Positions 7,444-14,588 are shown, numbered from the stretch's first letter. The stretch: 16,098 bases of DNA from BTRG01 sp036986275 (GCA_036986275.1 BTRG01000056.1:1-16098); one strand, 5' to 3'. Notes: generated by a model from the letters alone, not told the origin. Translations and numbers: made by a program.

Positions 7444-8040
7444 TTATTGATAGAATATATGCCTGCCTATACGTGCAACCACCCTTTTTTCTTTGGCCCA
7501 GGCAGGCCTGATACGACGTGCATGATAAAACAAAGCGCCATCCAGCAAAGGGGGAAACCGGTGAAAATAGACGGCCTCGGCAGCCTCCCATGCCGCTTGC
7601 CATGTCTTGCCTTTTAGCCCAGGAATCTTGTTTAACTCTGTCCAGGAAAATGCGCTGACATTGCGCCGCCGTTTGTAATCCCAGTTCTCCTGATACACCA
7701 CCTCGCAAATAGTATCAGGATAATGTCTTGAGGCGACACGATTCAAGGTGACTTCCGCTACCGCACGCTGACCGGCCCGAGGTTCGCCGCGTGCCTCGAA
7801 ATACACATTTAGTGCCAGGCAAGTGAGATTTCTGGTATCGGTGTTCTCCCTGATCACCATTTGCATAAAAGCAACCAGCGCCAACACCATAAGAGCAAAC
7901 ATCGATAATCCTAACCAGCCACCCTTCTCACGCGAATACCAGAAATAACGCACATCACTCCATGTGTCAGATAACCGACTGGCGCATGCACTAGAAATGG
8001 TTTGAATAGTTCGAGATCCCTTCATTGGTGTTGCTTTCAT
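7444..8040 (-). CDS. Membrane-anchored SleB/CwlJ-type cell-wall hydrolase
   Basis: A 198-residue protein in two parts. Residues 1-41 are a basic cytoplasmic tail followed by one membrane helix at about 42-63 (LGLSMFALMVLALVAFMQMV). The rest is a Hydrolase_2 domain with LALNVYFEARGEP (75-87; Glu82 is the likely catalytic acid), QRAVAEVTLNRV (91-102), YPDTICEVVYQ (107-117), FSW (131-133) and the C-terminal ALFYHA...IGRHIFY. This family, named for spore-cortex hydrolases, is common in non-sporulating proteobacteria, where it is thought to cleave peptidoglycan. The signal-anchor would place the domain in the periplasm. A second in-frame ATG exists at 8025, and neither start has a good ribosome site. 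Confidence 0.87.
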   Translation of the reverse strand: MKATPMKGSRTIQTISSACASRLSDTWSDVRYFWYSREKGGWLGLSMFALMVLALVAFMQMVIRENTDTRNLTCLALNVYFEARGEPRAGQRAVAEVTLNRVASRHYPDTICEVVYQENWDYKRRRNVSAFSWTELNKIPGLKGKTWQAAWEAAEAVYFHRFPPLLDGALFYHARRIRPAWAKEKRVVARIGRHIFYQ

Positions 8041-8263
8041 GGGCGACGTTACACATAAGTGTGGTAGCAGATAGAGTTTGAACCAAACAAACGCAGACCA
8101 ATGGAATCACAATCCGGATCAATGGGCTGGATAAACAGCAAGGGAATGAAGGGATTTTCCAGACTTTCAGTACTGGCTGAGAACAGATGTCGCAATAGAT
8201 AGAATAACTCACTGCTATCCCACAAATCTGGTAGTGATGTAACGCAAGTGACTTATTCAGTAT

Positions 8264-8295
8264 GTAGCCTGGATGAAACGCAGAGGGATCCGGGG
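8264..8295 (-). repeat. Intergenic repeat A, copy 1 (divergent)
   Basis: It starts GTAGCCTGGATG and ends ATCCGGGG. It is the reverse-complement counterpart of copies 2 and 3, with several mismatches in the middle, and forms an inverted pair with copy 2 about 24 bases away, as in a BIME. This element is, from memory, widespread between genes of many proteobacteria. Confidence 0.65.
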
Positions 8296-8318
8296 TGTAT
8301 TCTATTCTCATGCATTGT

Positions 8319-8349
8319 CCCGGATTGCGCTACGCTGCATCCAGGCTAC
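8319..8349 (+). repeat. Intergenic repeat A, copy 2
   Basis: The 31-base unit runs from CCCGGATTGCGC to GCATCCAGGCTAC and differs by one base from copy 3 at 8622-8652 (GATTG versus GATTA). It holds the short inner palindrome TAGCGTAGC-type core common to REP sequences. Confidence 0.7.
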
Positions 8350-8370
8350 GCTGATCCAGCTAATCATTGA

Positions 8371-8415
8371 CTCCTTCCCCCTTTATAGGGGGAAGGCTGG
8401 GATGGGGGTGGTGCT
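8371..8415 (+). repeat. Intergenic repeat B, copy 1 (hairpin CCTTCCCCC/GGGGGAAGG)
   Basis: CCTTCCCCC, a short loop, and GGGGGAAGG make a strong stem, followed by a conserved tail GGGATGGGGGTGGTGCT. The whole 45-base unit recurs at 8564-8607 with two small differences (loop and one base before the tail). It is of the REP type: hairpin plus conserved tail. Confidence 0.7.
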
Positions 8416-8460
8416 CCGGATGATCCTCCCGTTGAGTATTCACCATGCAGTGTACAAAAG

Positions 8461-8509
8461 TGTTACCTATGTCCTCGTACACCTGTTACCTATGTCCCCG
8501 GTCTATACA
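8461..8509 (+). repeat. Tandem TGTTACCTATGTCC motif
   Basis: TGTTACCTATGTCC occurs at 8461 and again at 8484, a 23-base period. The second copy extends to CCCGGTCTATACA. Similar sequences occur at the ends of some transposase-bearing elements as I remember them, so this may be a remnant end. No transposase is present and the identification is tentative. Confidence 0.45.
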
Positions 8510-8563
8510 CCCTTACAAGGGGGAGGGTATGCCTGCCAGTATTGCTGTATCTGGCCTACTTTG

Positions 8564-8607
8564 CTCCTTCCCCCTCTTAGGGGGAAGGTTGGGATGGGGG
8601 TGGTGCT
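8564..8607 (+). repeat. Intergenic repeat B, copy 2
   Basis: Second copy of the CTCCTTCCCCC...GGGGGAAGG hairpin with the same GGGATGGGGGTGGTGCT tail, in the same orientation as copy 1 and 193 bases downstream. The stem is intact although the loop differs, as expected if the fold is what is kept. Confidence 0.7.
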
Positions 8608-8621
8608 TTATACATAGAGCC

Positions 8622-8652
8622 CCCGGATTACGCTACGCTGCATCCAGGCTAC
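8622..8652 (+). repeat. Intergenic repeat A, copy 3
   Basis: Near-identical to copy 2, same orientation. Copies 2 and 3 each lie next to a copy of repeat B, but in opposite order (A then B, then B then A). The block is therefore not a simple tandem duplication. Confidence 0.7.
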
Positions 8653-8737
8653 TGGGGCTGTTTCATGTCTCAGTGATGCCGTTCGAACACACCACGCTTT
8701 TTATCGACAAACTGAATGCGGCGACGGTACGCGAACC

Positions 8738-9766
8738 CTAGAAGACCTTCTTCAAATCATTAAAGATGGCTTCTTCGCGATCCGCGCAATCGCGCACGAC
8801 ATTCGCCAAGTCCTTATAAGCAGCAGGATCCTGCTTCCGTCCCTTACAGAGCTGGGCACCGAGCAAGGCAAACTCGCGCCACCGGTCCCCTGTCCTGCTC
8901 AACCGTTTTGATGCCTCACGCAAGGCTTCATTATCAAGAAGGTCACCTGCCTCCTGTAGAAAGGCGGCATAAATAAATCGAAAACCCGCCCCACCCGTAC
9001 CGATTTCTTCCTGCATGCGTACAACATTCCCGATCAGGGCACTGGCGCGCTTAATGCCAAACTTCTCTGGCCACTTGATCAATCGGTTGGCCATGAAGCG
9101 CATACCACGGACACCAAAGAAAGGAATGGGAATTTCCGTCATGCGTTTAGCGGTAGTTTTGATCGCAACAGGAATGGCGCCTGCAATATCCGGATCTGTC
9201 GGCACATAATCCGGGTAATACAACAAGCCTTTTGGTGCAAAGGCACCCTTAGCAAAACGGGCACGTTGCAGGTCAGCGGCCGGACAGGTTGTGGCTTGCT
9301 CTACCACCGGATCACTGACCAGGTATTCATTATCTTTCTTGCCAAACACAACCATATTATGACCGTTATACTGAAAACGCATTTCTTCCGGAAAATACGG
9401 CAGCCAGAAAACATTGCCCTGTATACCTACGGGTATGCCTTGCATCAGAAAATCATCCAATGCAGCCATGCCCTCTTCCGGCGTACGATAACGGTGGCTG
9501 CGCATACGCACACCCAGGCGTTTACATATGTTTTTAATAATGATACGCGGCGCATCACGGTAGGCGGTCAATGGCATGCCGGCCATTTTAAACAAGGGCA
9601 TGTATATAAAGAAAATACCACCGCCCAAACCAAACACCATGGCCTCTGTGAGATCCAGGCCCTGCGAACGCAACAAGGTAGTCACGGTGCCACTCTCGCA
9701 ATGGGCGGCATGACGATGATTAAAATTATTCAGGTCTGTAATGAGTTGCGAAGAATCAGTCGACAA
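8738..9766 (-). CDS. BtrH-like papain-fold acyltransferase / cysteine enzyme
   Basis: The 342-residue protein has a BtrH N-terminal domain. Butirosin BtrH moves an acyl group from an ACP onto an aminoglycoside amine, so acyl transfer or thioester cleavage is the likely chemistry here. A papain-like triad can be read: Cys23 in AAHCESG, His136 in YNGHNMVVFG and Asp152 in VSDPV. Between them is the family stretch LTEAMVFGLGGG (39-50). The C-terminal half (about 165-342) is mainly helical. An upstream ATG at 9829 would overlap the preceding gene by 74 bases. I prefer TTG at 9766, which has AAGGAG ten bases upstream, overlaps by 11 bases and leaves the family's start region intact. It is the last gene of the ACP-ligase-DarA-DarB operon, so the operon's ACP is a natural donor. 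The acceptor is unknown. Confidence 0.8.
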   Translation of the reverse strand: MSTDSSQLITDLNNFNHRHAAHCESGTVTTLLRSQGLDLTEAMVFGLGGGIFFIYMPLFKMAGMPLTAYRDAPRIIIKNICKRLGVRMRSHRYRTPEEGMAALDDFLMQGIPVGIQGNVFWLPYFPEEMRFQYNGHNMVVFGKKDNEYLVSDPVVEQATTCPAADLQRARFAKGAFAPKGLLYYPDYVPTDPDIAGAIPVAIKTTAKRMTEIPIPFFGVRGMRFMANRLIKWPEKFGIKRASALIGNVVRMQEEIGTGGAGFRFIYAAFLQEAGDLLDNEALREASKRLSRTGDRWREFALLGAQLCKGRKQDPAAYKDLANVVRDCADREEAIFNDLKKVF

Positions 9767-10172
9767 GGTATTCCGGCTCCTTGGGTACTTGCCGTAGTCT
9801 TTCCACATCCATGCCCAGGGCATCGGCATAACGCATCAACAACTCATGATTCAGGCCGGCAAAGCCCTTAACCGTCAGGTGTCGTTTGACCTTCCAGCGC
9901 CAGATACCGGTATTGGCCGCCAACAGCCTGGCGTCCATATGGCGCAGGGTCATATGATACGTCAATGGACTGACCTCACCCTTCAAGGCCTGCTGCCGTA
10001 CGGCCTCGATCTGTTCACGCACCTCATCGACGGCCTGACTATTGACAATAGACTCGACCTCCCAGCCCTTGCTGGGAACAATGATATATTCACCCTCGTC
10101 ATTGGTGGCATAACAGGCGCGCCGGTGTTCACCCAGCATGGAGGGGTCTTGAGGTACTTCCCTGGCCTTCAT
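9756..10172 (-). CDS. Conserved protein of unknown function with HTH-like C-terminus
   Basis: This 138-residue soluble protein has no function I can name. I have a sense of similar 'hypothetical' proteins in other bacteria with the same plan. Residues 1-45 contain VPQD, HRRACYA and SKGWEVE. About 45-75 is a charged helix (VREQIEAVRQQALKGE). Residues 79-130 (MDARLLAANTGIW.WKVKRHL, then LLMRYADALGMDVERLRQVP) look like a degenerate Cro/CI-type helix-turn-helix, with TGIW.WKVKRHL as the possible recognition helix. It begins 19 bases after darB with GGAT upstream and overlaps the btrH-like gene by 11 bases, so it is cotranscribed and probably works with the pathway, as a regulator or as a binding partner. 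No metal or catalytic motif is seen. Confidence 0.75.
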   Translation of the reverse strand: MKAREVPQDPSMLGEHRRACYATNDEGEYIIVPSKGWEVESIVNSQAVDEVREQIEAVRQQALKGEVSPLTYHMTLRHMDARLLAANTGIWRWKVKRHLTVKGFAGLNHELLMRYADALGMDVERLRQVPKEPEYLVD

Positions 10173-10191
10173 AGAAGATCCAATATGTGGC

Positions 10192-11364
10192 CTAGACCAC
10201 GGTCAAAAGCATGTAGTAGATCGAGAAGCGTGCGCTTTCAGGGATGTAGCACAGCAGACGATCACCGCTTTTGAGCTTACCGGAATTCAGTAATTCTTCA
10301 ATAACAAGGTAGATAGAAGCCGAACCGACATTGCCGACACGGGTGAGGTTGGTGAACCAACGCTCTTCGGGAATCTCAAAACCGGCCTGCTTCATGCGTT
10401 CATAGAGCCGGGGGCGAAAATACTCCGAAGAGTAATGCGGTAAAAACCAGGTCACATCATCTGGTGTCAGGTTGTGTTTGCTGGCAATCGGAATCAAGGC
10501 ACGATCCACGGTTGCCGGCAGAACATGCTCGTCCAGCAAGCGCGCATCCTGCTTAACGGCAAAATAACCCTCAGCAATCGCGGCCGCAGGTGTCCTGGCA
10601 GCACGCCAACCCTGTAAGGTGCCATTCTCCTGCATAATCGCACCGCTGTACATGCAGACCGGCATGTCGCCGGCAAAGGACAGGCCATCTATCCAGTCTA
10701 TATGCAGTGAAGGGCCGGTCCTGGACGGTTCGGATCGCAGCATGGCTGCACCGGCGCCATCGGACAACATCCAGCGCAGAAAATCTTTTTCGAAGGCCAA
10801 CTCGGGCCTTTTCTCCAGGGCCTCGATACGGGCCTCGATTTCAGGCTCAAAATTTTCAGCCCGCATAAAACTGGATGACAGTTCAGAGCCGACACTCACC
10901 GCGTTGTGCACCGCTCCCGTAACAATCGACATATAGGCGTACTTCATCGCCATCATGCTGGAGGTGCAGACACCGGCCGTGGAGACCACTTCCATCGGCG
11001 TCGAGCCCAGTTCGCCGTGGACCATATTGGCATGGGCCGGTTTGATCTGATCAGGACTGGAGGTACCGGCGCACAGGCATTCAATATCATCCAGACTCAT
11101 GCCGGCACATTTGCAGGCAACGCGGATGGCCTCGGCAGCCAGTTGCGCATTGTTATGTGTGAACTCACCAGTATCAGGATCGATAGCATAATAGCGCGTC
11201 TGTATGCCATTGTTGCGCAAAGTCAGACGCCGGGCACGCGAGGGCTTACCGCCGACCATGCCGAGGAGGTTCTCGATTTCGTCATTATTGACGGGTGCGT
11301 TGGGGAGAAAACTGCCCAGCGCTGTCAGGTAAACATCATTCATAATACTATTACTACGTCTCAT
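10192..11364 (-). CDS. darB: DarB-type 3-oxoacyl-ACP synthase III (dialkylresorcinol ketosynthase)
   Basis: A 390-residue thiolase-fold condensing enzyme. The catalytic set of KASIII enzymes is present: Cys133 in STAGVCTSSM, His310 in FLPHYSS and Asn345 in VGNVGSAS. The N-terminal DVYLTALGSFLPN.PV.NDEIE.LLG and SRARRLTLRNNGI.TRYYA match the DarB subfamily. In characterised clusters DarB joins two fatty-acid-derived thioesters head to head and closes the ring to a cyclohexanedione, later aromatised to a 2,5-dialkylresorcinol. The substrate chains here are unknown. The first ATG overlaps the darA stop as ATGA, supporting coupling. A second ATG at 11343 would give the family's typical MNDVYL start. 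Neither has a strong ribosome site. Confidence 0.87.
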   Translation of the reverse strand: MRRSNSIMNDVYLTALGSFLPNAPVNNDEIENLLGMVGGKPSRARRLTLRNNGIQTRYYAIDPDTGEFTHNNAQLAAEAIRVACKCAGMSLDDIECLCAGTSSPDQIKPAHANMVHGELGSTPMEVVSTAGVCTSSMMAMKYAYMSIVTGAVHNAVSVGSELSSSFMRAENFEPEIEARIEALEKRPELAFEKDFLRWMLSDGAGAAMLRSEPSRTGPSLHIDWIDGLSFAGDMPVCMYSGAIMQENGTLQGWRAARTPAAAIAEGYFAVKQDARLLDEHVLPATVDRALIPIASKHNLTPDDVTWFLPHYSSEYFRPRLYERMKQAGFEIPEERWFTNLTRVGNVGSASIYLVIEELLNSGKLKSGDRLLCYIPESARFSIYYMLLTVV

Positions 11365-12344
11365 CTATTTCTTATCGTGGGACCGGCCTCATCCCGAAAC
11401 TGCGCCATGGACTCCGATGAAGAGCCCGAAGGCATTTCCAGATTTCTCACCTGTTCATCCAACCTTTGTCGCAGCAGCGGCCGCAGTGCGGCGCGTATCA
11501 TCATGCTCACTGGCAAGACCGTGAGTATCATCACTATCAAAAAGAGAATGTACACGATCAATACAACTCGCCGCCGTGGATGACCCGCGGGACCCAGCGC
11601 CCTCAATAACTTGCCCCAGATCATAAAACTGCGGTGTGCAATCTTCTCTCCTGCAATATAACCGGGATTGACCTTTACTGCCTCCAATCCCGTCAGCAGC
11701 GGTCCCACTTTATTTGGGGCATGGAATTGTAACAGAGGCAGGCGCTCACTGAGAGCGCGGCCAAAGCGTGAGGTCGCCGCAATCTCCTCTTTAGACACCC
11801 CGGCAGGCGGCAGCAAGCCCCAATATCCGTCCTTCTTACCCGTCAACACCCAGAGTGGCGTGGTGATGAAGGTGGCCCACGCAGGTCCCTGATCAATCAA
11901 CACCACATTATCCACCAGCACCGCACCGAGCTCGGCCAACTTGTGTTTCATTTTCTCCTGCGCTGACAGCCACATATTTCTGCATGCGATAAAAGTCATC
12001 ACAGGCGTGTCTTTCAGCACCGCCGCCCAGGGTGATGCCAAAAAACCGGTAATGGGCAGGGAGGGAGACAAAAACCAGACCTGATAGGCCAGCACCACCA
12101 GATCAAACTTGTCATCGGCCGCAAAACCCAGTGGCTTGATGGCTGGCGCATCCATGTACACACAGGCCGGGAAGGTATCGAAAAATTCCAGGAATGGCCA
12201 GGGAAAAGGATAGGCCTCGACAGGCTGCACATTCTGCCACACCACTTGAACATCCGCCCGCGTCTCCAGTGGACCCATCATGGACTGCACCGAGCGAGTA
12301 AGCTGCCCGGTTTGGGAGTAATACAAAACCAGAATGCGTGTCAT
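11361..12344 (-). CDS. darA: DarA-type dialkylresorcinol enzyme (flavodoxin-like, membrane-anchored)
   Basis: A 327-residue protein of the DarA family, named dialkylresorcinol condensing enzyme in databases and described as the aromatase acting on the DarB product. The N-terminus is flavodoxin-like, with strand ILVL and the flavin-phosphate loop YYSQTGQL (8-15). Further family marks are YPFPWPFLEFFDTFP (45-59), AYQVWFLSPSLPITGFL (86-102) and ACRNMWLSAQEK (120-131). Near the C-terminus one long hydrophobic helix (about 260-284, VVLIVYILFLIVMILTVLP) follows an arginine cluster, so the enzyme is probably tied to the inner membrane, with a basic and charged tail after it. The start is ATG 12344, which gives MTRILVLYY and lies four bases after the ligase stop. 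The longer frame to 12425 would overlap the ligase. Confidence 0.86.
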   Translation of the reverse strand: MTRILVLYYSQTGQLTRSVQSMMGPLETRADVQVVWQNVQPVEAYPFPWPFLEFFDTFPACVYMDAPAIKPLGFAADDKFDLVVLAYQVWFLSPSLPITGFLASPWAAVLKDTPVMTFIACRNMWLSAQEKMKHKLAELGAVLVDNVVLIDQGPAWATFITTPLWVLTGKKDGYWGLLPPAGVSKEEIAATSRFGRALSERLPLLQFHAPNKVGPLLTGLEAVKVNPGYIAGEKIAHRSFMIWGKLLRALGPAGHPRRRVVLIVYILFLIVMILTVLPVSMMIRAALRPLLRQRLDEQVRNLEMPSGSSSESMAQFRDEAGPTIRNR

Positions 12345-12348
12345 CGCC

Positions 12349-13686
12349 CTAAGCCGTTGCCTGCCGCCATAATTGCACCAGATTCCCTCTTGGTAACTTT
12401 CCCGTTGCATTACGAGGCAGGGCATTGACCATTTTCAAGGGGCGCGGCAAAAAGACTTCATCGATACGCTCACGTAAGGCCACCACAATATCGTCCTTGC
12501 TCATACCCGGGGCCACAACAAAGGCAATCAGGCGGGCTTCACGTCCACTCTCATCACCATCAGGCAGAAAGAACGTGCCATCCTCAACCCCCTCAATAGA
12601 TAATAGTTGATGGTTCAGGTCACCCAGCATCGCTCTTTTTCCAGCCACCTTGATCAACTCGGTATCGCGGCCATGGAGCTTGAAGTTTCTGCCATCCAGT
12701 ACCTCCACGCTGTCGCCCAACACCATGGGGGACTGGTAAAAATAGGGCGCCGAAACTTCAAAGGACCCCTCATTCAGTGTCACCTGTATGTCGTCAAAAG
12801 TGTGCCAGACATCTGTTTCGGCCTGTCTTCTCAGAGCAATGGCGCCGGTCTCGGTGCTGCCATAGAATTCCATAACCCTGGTGTTAAACAAACGTTCTGC
12901 GTCCGCGGCCATCTTTGCATGCAGCGGCGCCGTTGAACTCAGGATGAATTCCGTCTCTGGCAACCGTGTCTGTTCCCGTACACAGGCTCGTATGTGCACC
13001 GGTGTCGTCACCAATATGGGGGGCGTGGAACGCGCGGCCACGGCTTTGCGGATATCTTCGGGATAAAAGGGACGATCGGCGCCAGTGGCAATGCGAAAAC
13101 GAGCCGGGAGAATAATGGAAGTAATCAAACCATACATATGCTGCGCCGGCACGGTCGCCACCAGATAGCGATGCTGTGCTTCGTCGCGCCGCAATCCCAG
13201 CGCGCGTCCGGCCACCTCCGCCTCTGCGACAAAGCCGCCCCATGTCTTGGTATAGGGCCTGGGTTCACCGGTGCTACCAGAAGTAAAGGCTATGGCAGCG
13301 ATACGATCGGCAGGTATGGCCAGGGCCGTCACGTCCCCGTCCTCCGCGGGTAGATCAGGATAGGCGCAATTCTCCATACCCTCCAGTTCATCGCCTTCAT
13401 CACGCAAACAGTACACGTCAGGGAAATTCTGCTTTAACTGCTGCAGCACCCTGGGGGCTTTATTGGGGGGGAACAGGCTGACCTGTCCGCGCAACAAGGC
13501 CGCGACAAAGGCCACCAGAAACCGGTATCGATCTTCGCAATGATTCAGTATGTGGCCCCGCGCGGGCAACTGCTCGGCTAAGGCCAACACATGGCCGGCA
13601 AAACGGCCGCGGCTAATATCCTGGCCATGGCGCCAGGCCGCGATGTCCGCGGAGTCACCTGGAGAGAAAAAGGGTAGCTGCATCAT
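12349..13686 (-). CDS. AMP-dependent acyl-CoA/acyl-ACP ligase
   Basis: A 445-residue adenylating enzyme, shorter than the 500-600 of most fatty-acyl-CoA synthetases but typical of the small ligases in aryl-polyene and dialkylresorcinol clusters. The ATP loop is FTSGSTGEPRPYTK (134-147), the core A5 motif is YGSTETGAI (275-283), the hinge region is LHGRDTELIKVAGKR (337-351), and the catalytic C-terminal lysine is Lys430 in RNATGKLPRG. It lies between the ACP gene (54-base gap) and darA (four bases), so it most likely activates a free acid and loads it on the ACP or CoA. The acid could be a fatty or aryl acid. The binding pocket cannot be read reliably by eye. The start ATG is doubled at 13686 and 13683. 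Confidence 0.87.
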   Translation of the reverse strand: MMQLPFFSPGDSADIAAWRHGQDISRGRFAGHVLALAEQLPARGHILNHCEDRYRFLVAFVAALLRGQVSLFPPNKAPRVLQQLKQNFPDVYCLRDEGDELEGMENCAYPDLPAEDGDVTALAIPADRIAAIAFTSGSTGEPRPYTKTWGGFVAEAEVAGRALGLRRDEAQHRYLVATVPAQHMYGLITSIILPARFRIATGADRPFYPEDIRKAVAARSTPPILVTTPVHIRACVREQTRLPETEFILSSTAPLHAKMAADAERLFNTRVMEFYGSTETGAIALRRQAETDVWHTFDDIQVTLNEGSFEVSAPYFYQSPMVLGDSVEVLDGRNFKLHGRDTELIKVAGKRAMLGDLNHQLLSIEGVEDGTFFLPDGDESGREARLIAFVVAPGMSKDDIVVALRERIDEVFLPRPLKMVNALPRNATGKLPRGNLVQLWRQATA

Positions 13687-13740
13687 CCCGTCGGCTCAGG
13701 CATGAGCCCTGGTATTTGCCAGAGACCGTGCCGGAAGCGA

Positions 13741-14019
13741 TTATTTTTTTTTCGTCTCGATGTATGCGGACAGGGCACGCAGGGAGGCAAACATGGCCTG
13801 ATTCTCCTTGCTGTCCGATTCGATTTTAAAACCATATTTCTGCGAGATGGCCATGGACAGTTCCAGGGCATCAATGGAATCCAGCCCAAGACCTTCGCGA
13901 AATAGCGCGGCCTCGGGATCAATCTCATCTACAGCCACATCTTCCAAATTCAATGATTCAATCATTAGCTCTGCTACTTCTGTCTCAAGTTCACTTTTGT
14001 CGCTCATAGTACCTGTCAT
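13741..14019 (-). CDS. Acyl carrier protein of the resorcinol-type cluster
   Basis: A small acidic protein of 92 residues with the phosphopantetheine attachment serine Ser48 in GLGLDSIDALEL, a specialised form of the DSL motif common in ACPs of aryl-polyene and DAR clusters. The acidic helix I (LETEVAELMIESLNLEDVAVDEIDPEAALF) and helix III region fit the ACP fold, and the tail ends in three lysines. It is the first gene of the operon and would hold the acyl chains used by the ligase, DarB and the BtrH-like enzyme. DarC of known DAR clusters is, as I recall, such an ACP. Two starts are possible, ATG 14019 or ATG 14007. The second has AGG close upstream, but the first is kept. It is not the housekeeping AcpP, whose neighbours (fabG, fabF) are absent. 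Confidence 0.87.
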   Translation of the reverse strand: MTGTMSDKSELETEVAELMIESLNLEDVAVDEIDPEAALFREGLGLDSIDALELSMAISQKYGFKIESDSKENQAMFASLRALSAYIETKKK

Positions 14020-14142
14020 TTCTTTACTTTAATTGCTTATCCTGCGTATCTATCTACCTACATAGTGTGACGTATCCCTCGCCTACACCTTTTTGGGTGG
14101 GCGCATAATAAAGCATCTTCAGGTTATTGCCATCCACGAAGG

Positions 14143-14165
14143 CCCTATTTGGTGCATTAATAGGG
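14143..14165. other. 7-bp inverted repeat past the osmC stop
   Basis: CCCTATT (14143-14149) and AATAGGG (14159-14165) pair across a nine-base loop just downstream of the osmC stop. No T-run follows on the minus strand, so if it ends osmC transcription it is not a classic intrinsic terminator. The 149-base gap to the ACP gene must also contain the cluster promoter, which I could not place with confidence. Confidence 0.35.
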
Positions 14166-14168
14166 GGT

Positions 14169-14588
14169 TCAAGCCGATGGCAGCATCTCGAAATCATGGG
14201 TAATGTTGGCCGTTTTGCCCAACATGATGGAAGCGGAACAGTATTTTTCCGCCGACAACACCACCGCCCGTTCTACCTTGGCCGGATCCAGTTTGTTACC
14301 GGAAAGAATGAAATGCAGGTGGATGCGGGTAAAGACCCTGGGTTCGGTCTGCGCCCGCTCAGCCTCGATCTCGGCACGGCAACCGGTCACATCCTGGCGG
14401 GATTTCCTGAGGATATGCACCACGTCAAAGGAGGCGCAGCCGCCCATGCCCATGAGCACCAATTCCATGGGTCTGGCGCCCTGATTGCGGCCGCCATGGT
14501 CCGGCGGGCCATCCATCTGTATGGCATGACCACTATCCGCCACGGCCTTAAAACCGGCTTCACCGGTCCATTCAACGGTTGCTTTCAA
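14169..14588 (-). CDS. OsmC family protein (YhfA-like)
   Basis: The 139-residue protein belongs to the OsmC/Ohr fold, whose members reduce organic hydroperoxides with two cysteines. Both are present: Cys51 in MGMGGCASFDVV and Cys117 in SAEKYCSASIML. The N-terminal VEWTGEAGFKAVADSGHAI and PMELVLMG are typical of the YhfA subgroup, whose exact substrate is not settled. The start is TTG at 14588 with GGGAG seven bases upstream. No ATG lies upstream in frame. It diverges from crp with only 74 bases between the starts, as yhfA does from crp in enteric bacteria, so the two may share a control region. Peroxidase function is inferred from the family. Confidence 0.87.
   Translation of the reverse strand: MKATVEWTGEAGFKAVADSGHAIQMDGPPDHGGRNQGARPMELVLMGMGGCASFDVVHILRKSRQDVTGCRAEIEAERAQTEPRVFTRIHLHFILSGNKLDPAKVERAVVLSAEKYCSASIMLGKTANITHDFEMLPSA

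Larger units (their letters stand above)
8041..8737. other. Repeat-filled intergenic region
   Basis: Nearly 700 bases without a supported gene lie between two minus-strand units. From about 8264 it is built from repeats listed separately: three copies of a GTAGCCTGGATG element, two copies of a CTCCTTCCCCC hairpin element, and a tandem TGTTACCTATGTCC motif. The part at 8041-8263 must include the hydrolase promoter but shows nothing else I can name. Plus-strand frames of about 100 codons here run straight through the repeats and are not genes. Confidence 0.6.

Noticed and set aside
8264..8652. Possible CRISPR array
   Set aside because: The repeats belong to different families, are in both orientations, occur only two or three times and have unequal spacing. 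No cas gene is present.
8273..8741. Plus-strand open frames of about 100-114 codons
   Set aside because: They run through the intergenic repeats and translate the repeat units themselves. No ribosome site or family match.
9266..9871. Plus-strand open frame of 201 codons
   Set aside because: Antisense to the btrH-like gene and the 138-residue gene. No motif, and the opposite-strand proteins are coherent.
10906..11583. Plus-strand open frame of 225 codons
   Set aside because: It lies antisense across darB and darA, both with clear family motifs. Its own translation is rich in His, Arg and Gly with no domain pattern, as expected of a shadow frame.
12345..12425. Longer darA start at 12425
   Set aside because: It would overlap the end of the ligase gene by about 77 bases and adds 27 residues with no family resemblance. 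The ATG at 12344 gives the proper flavodoxin-like start.
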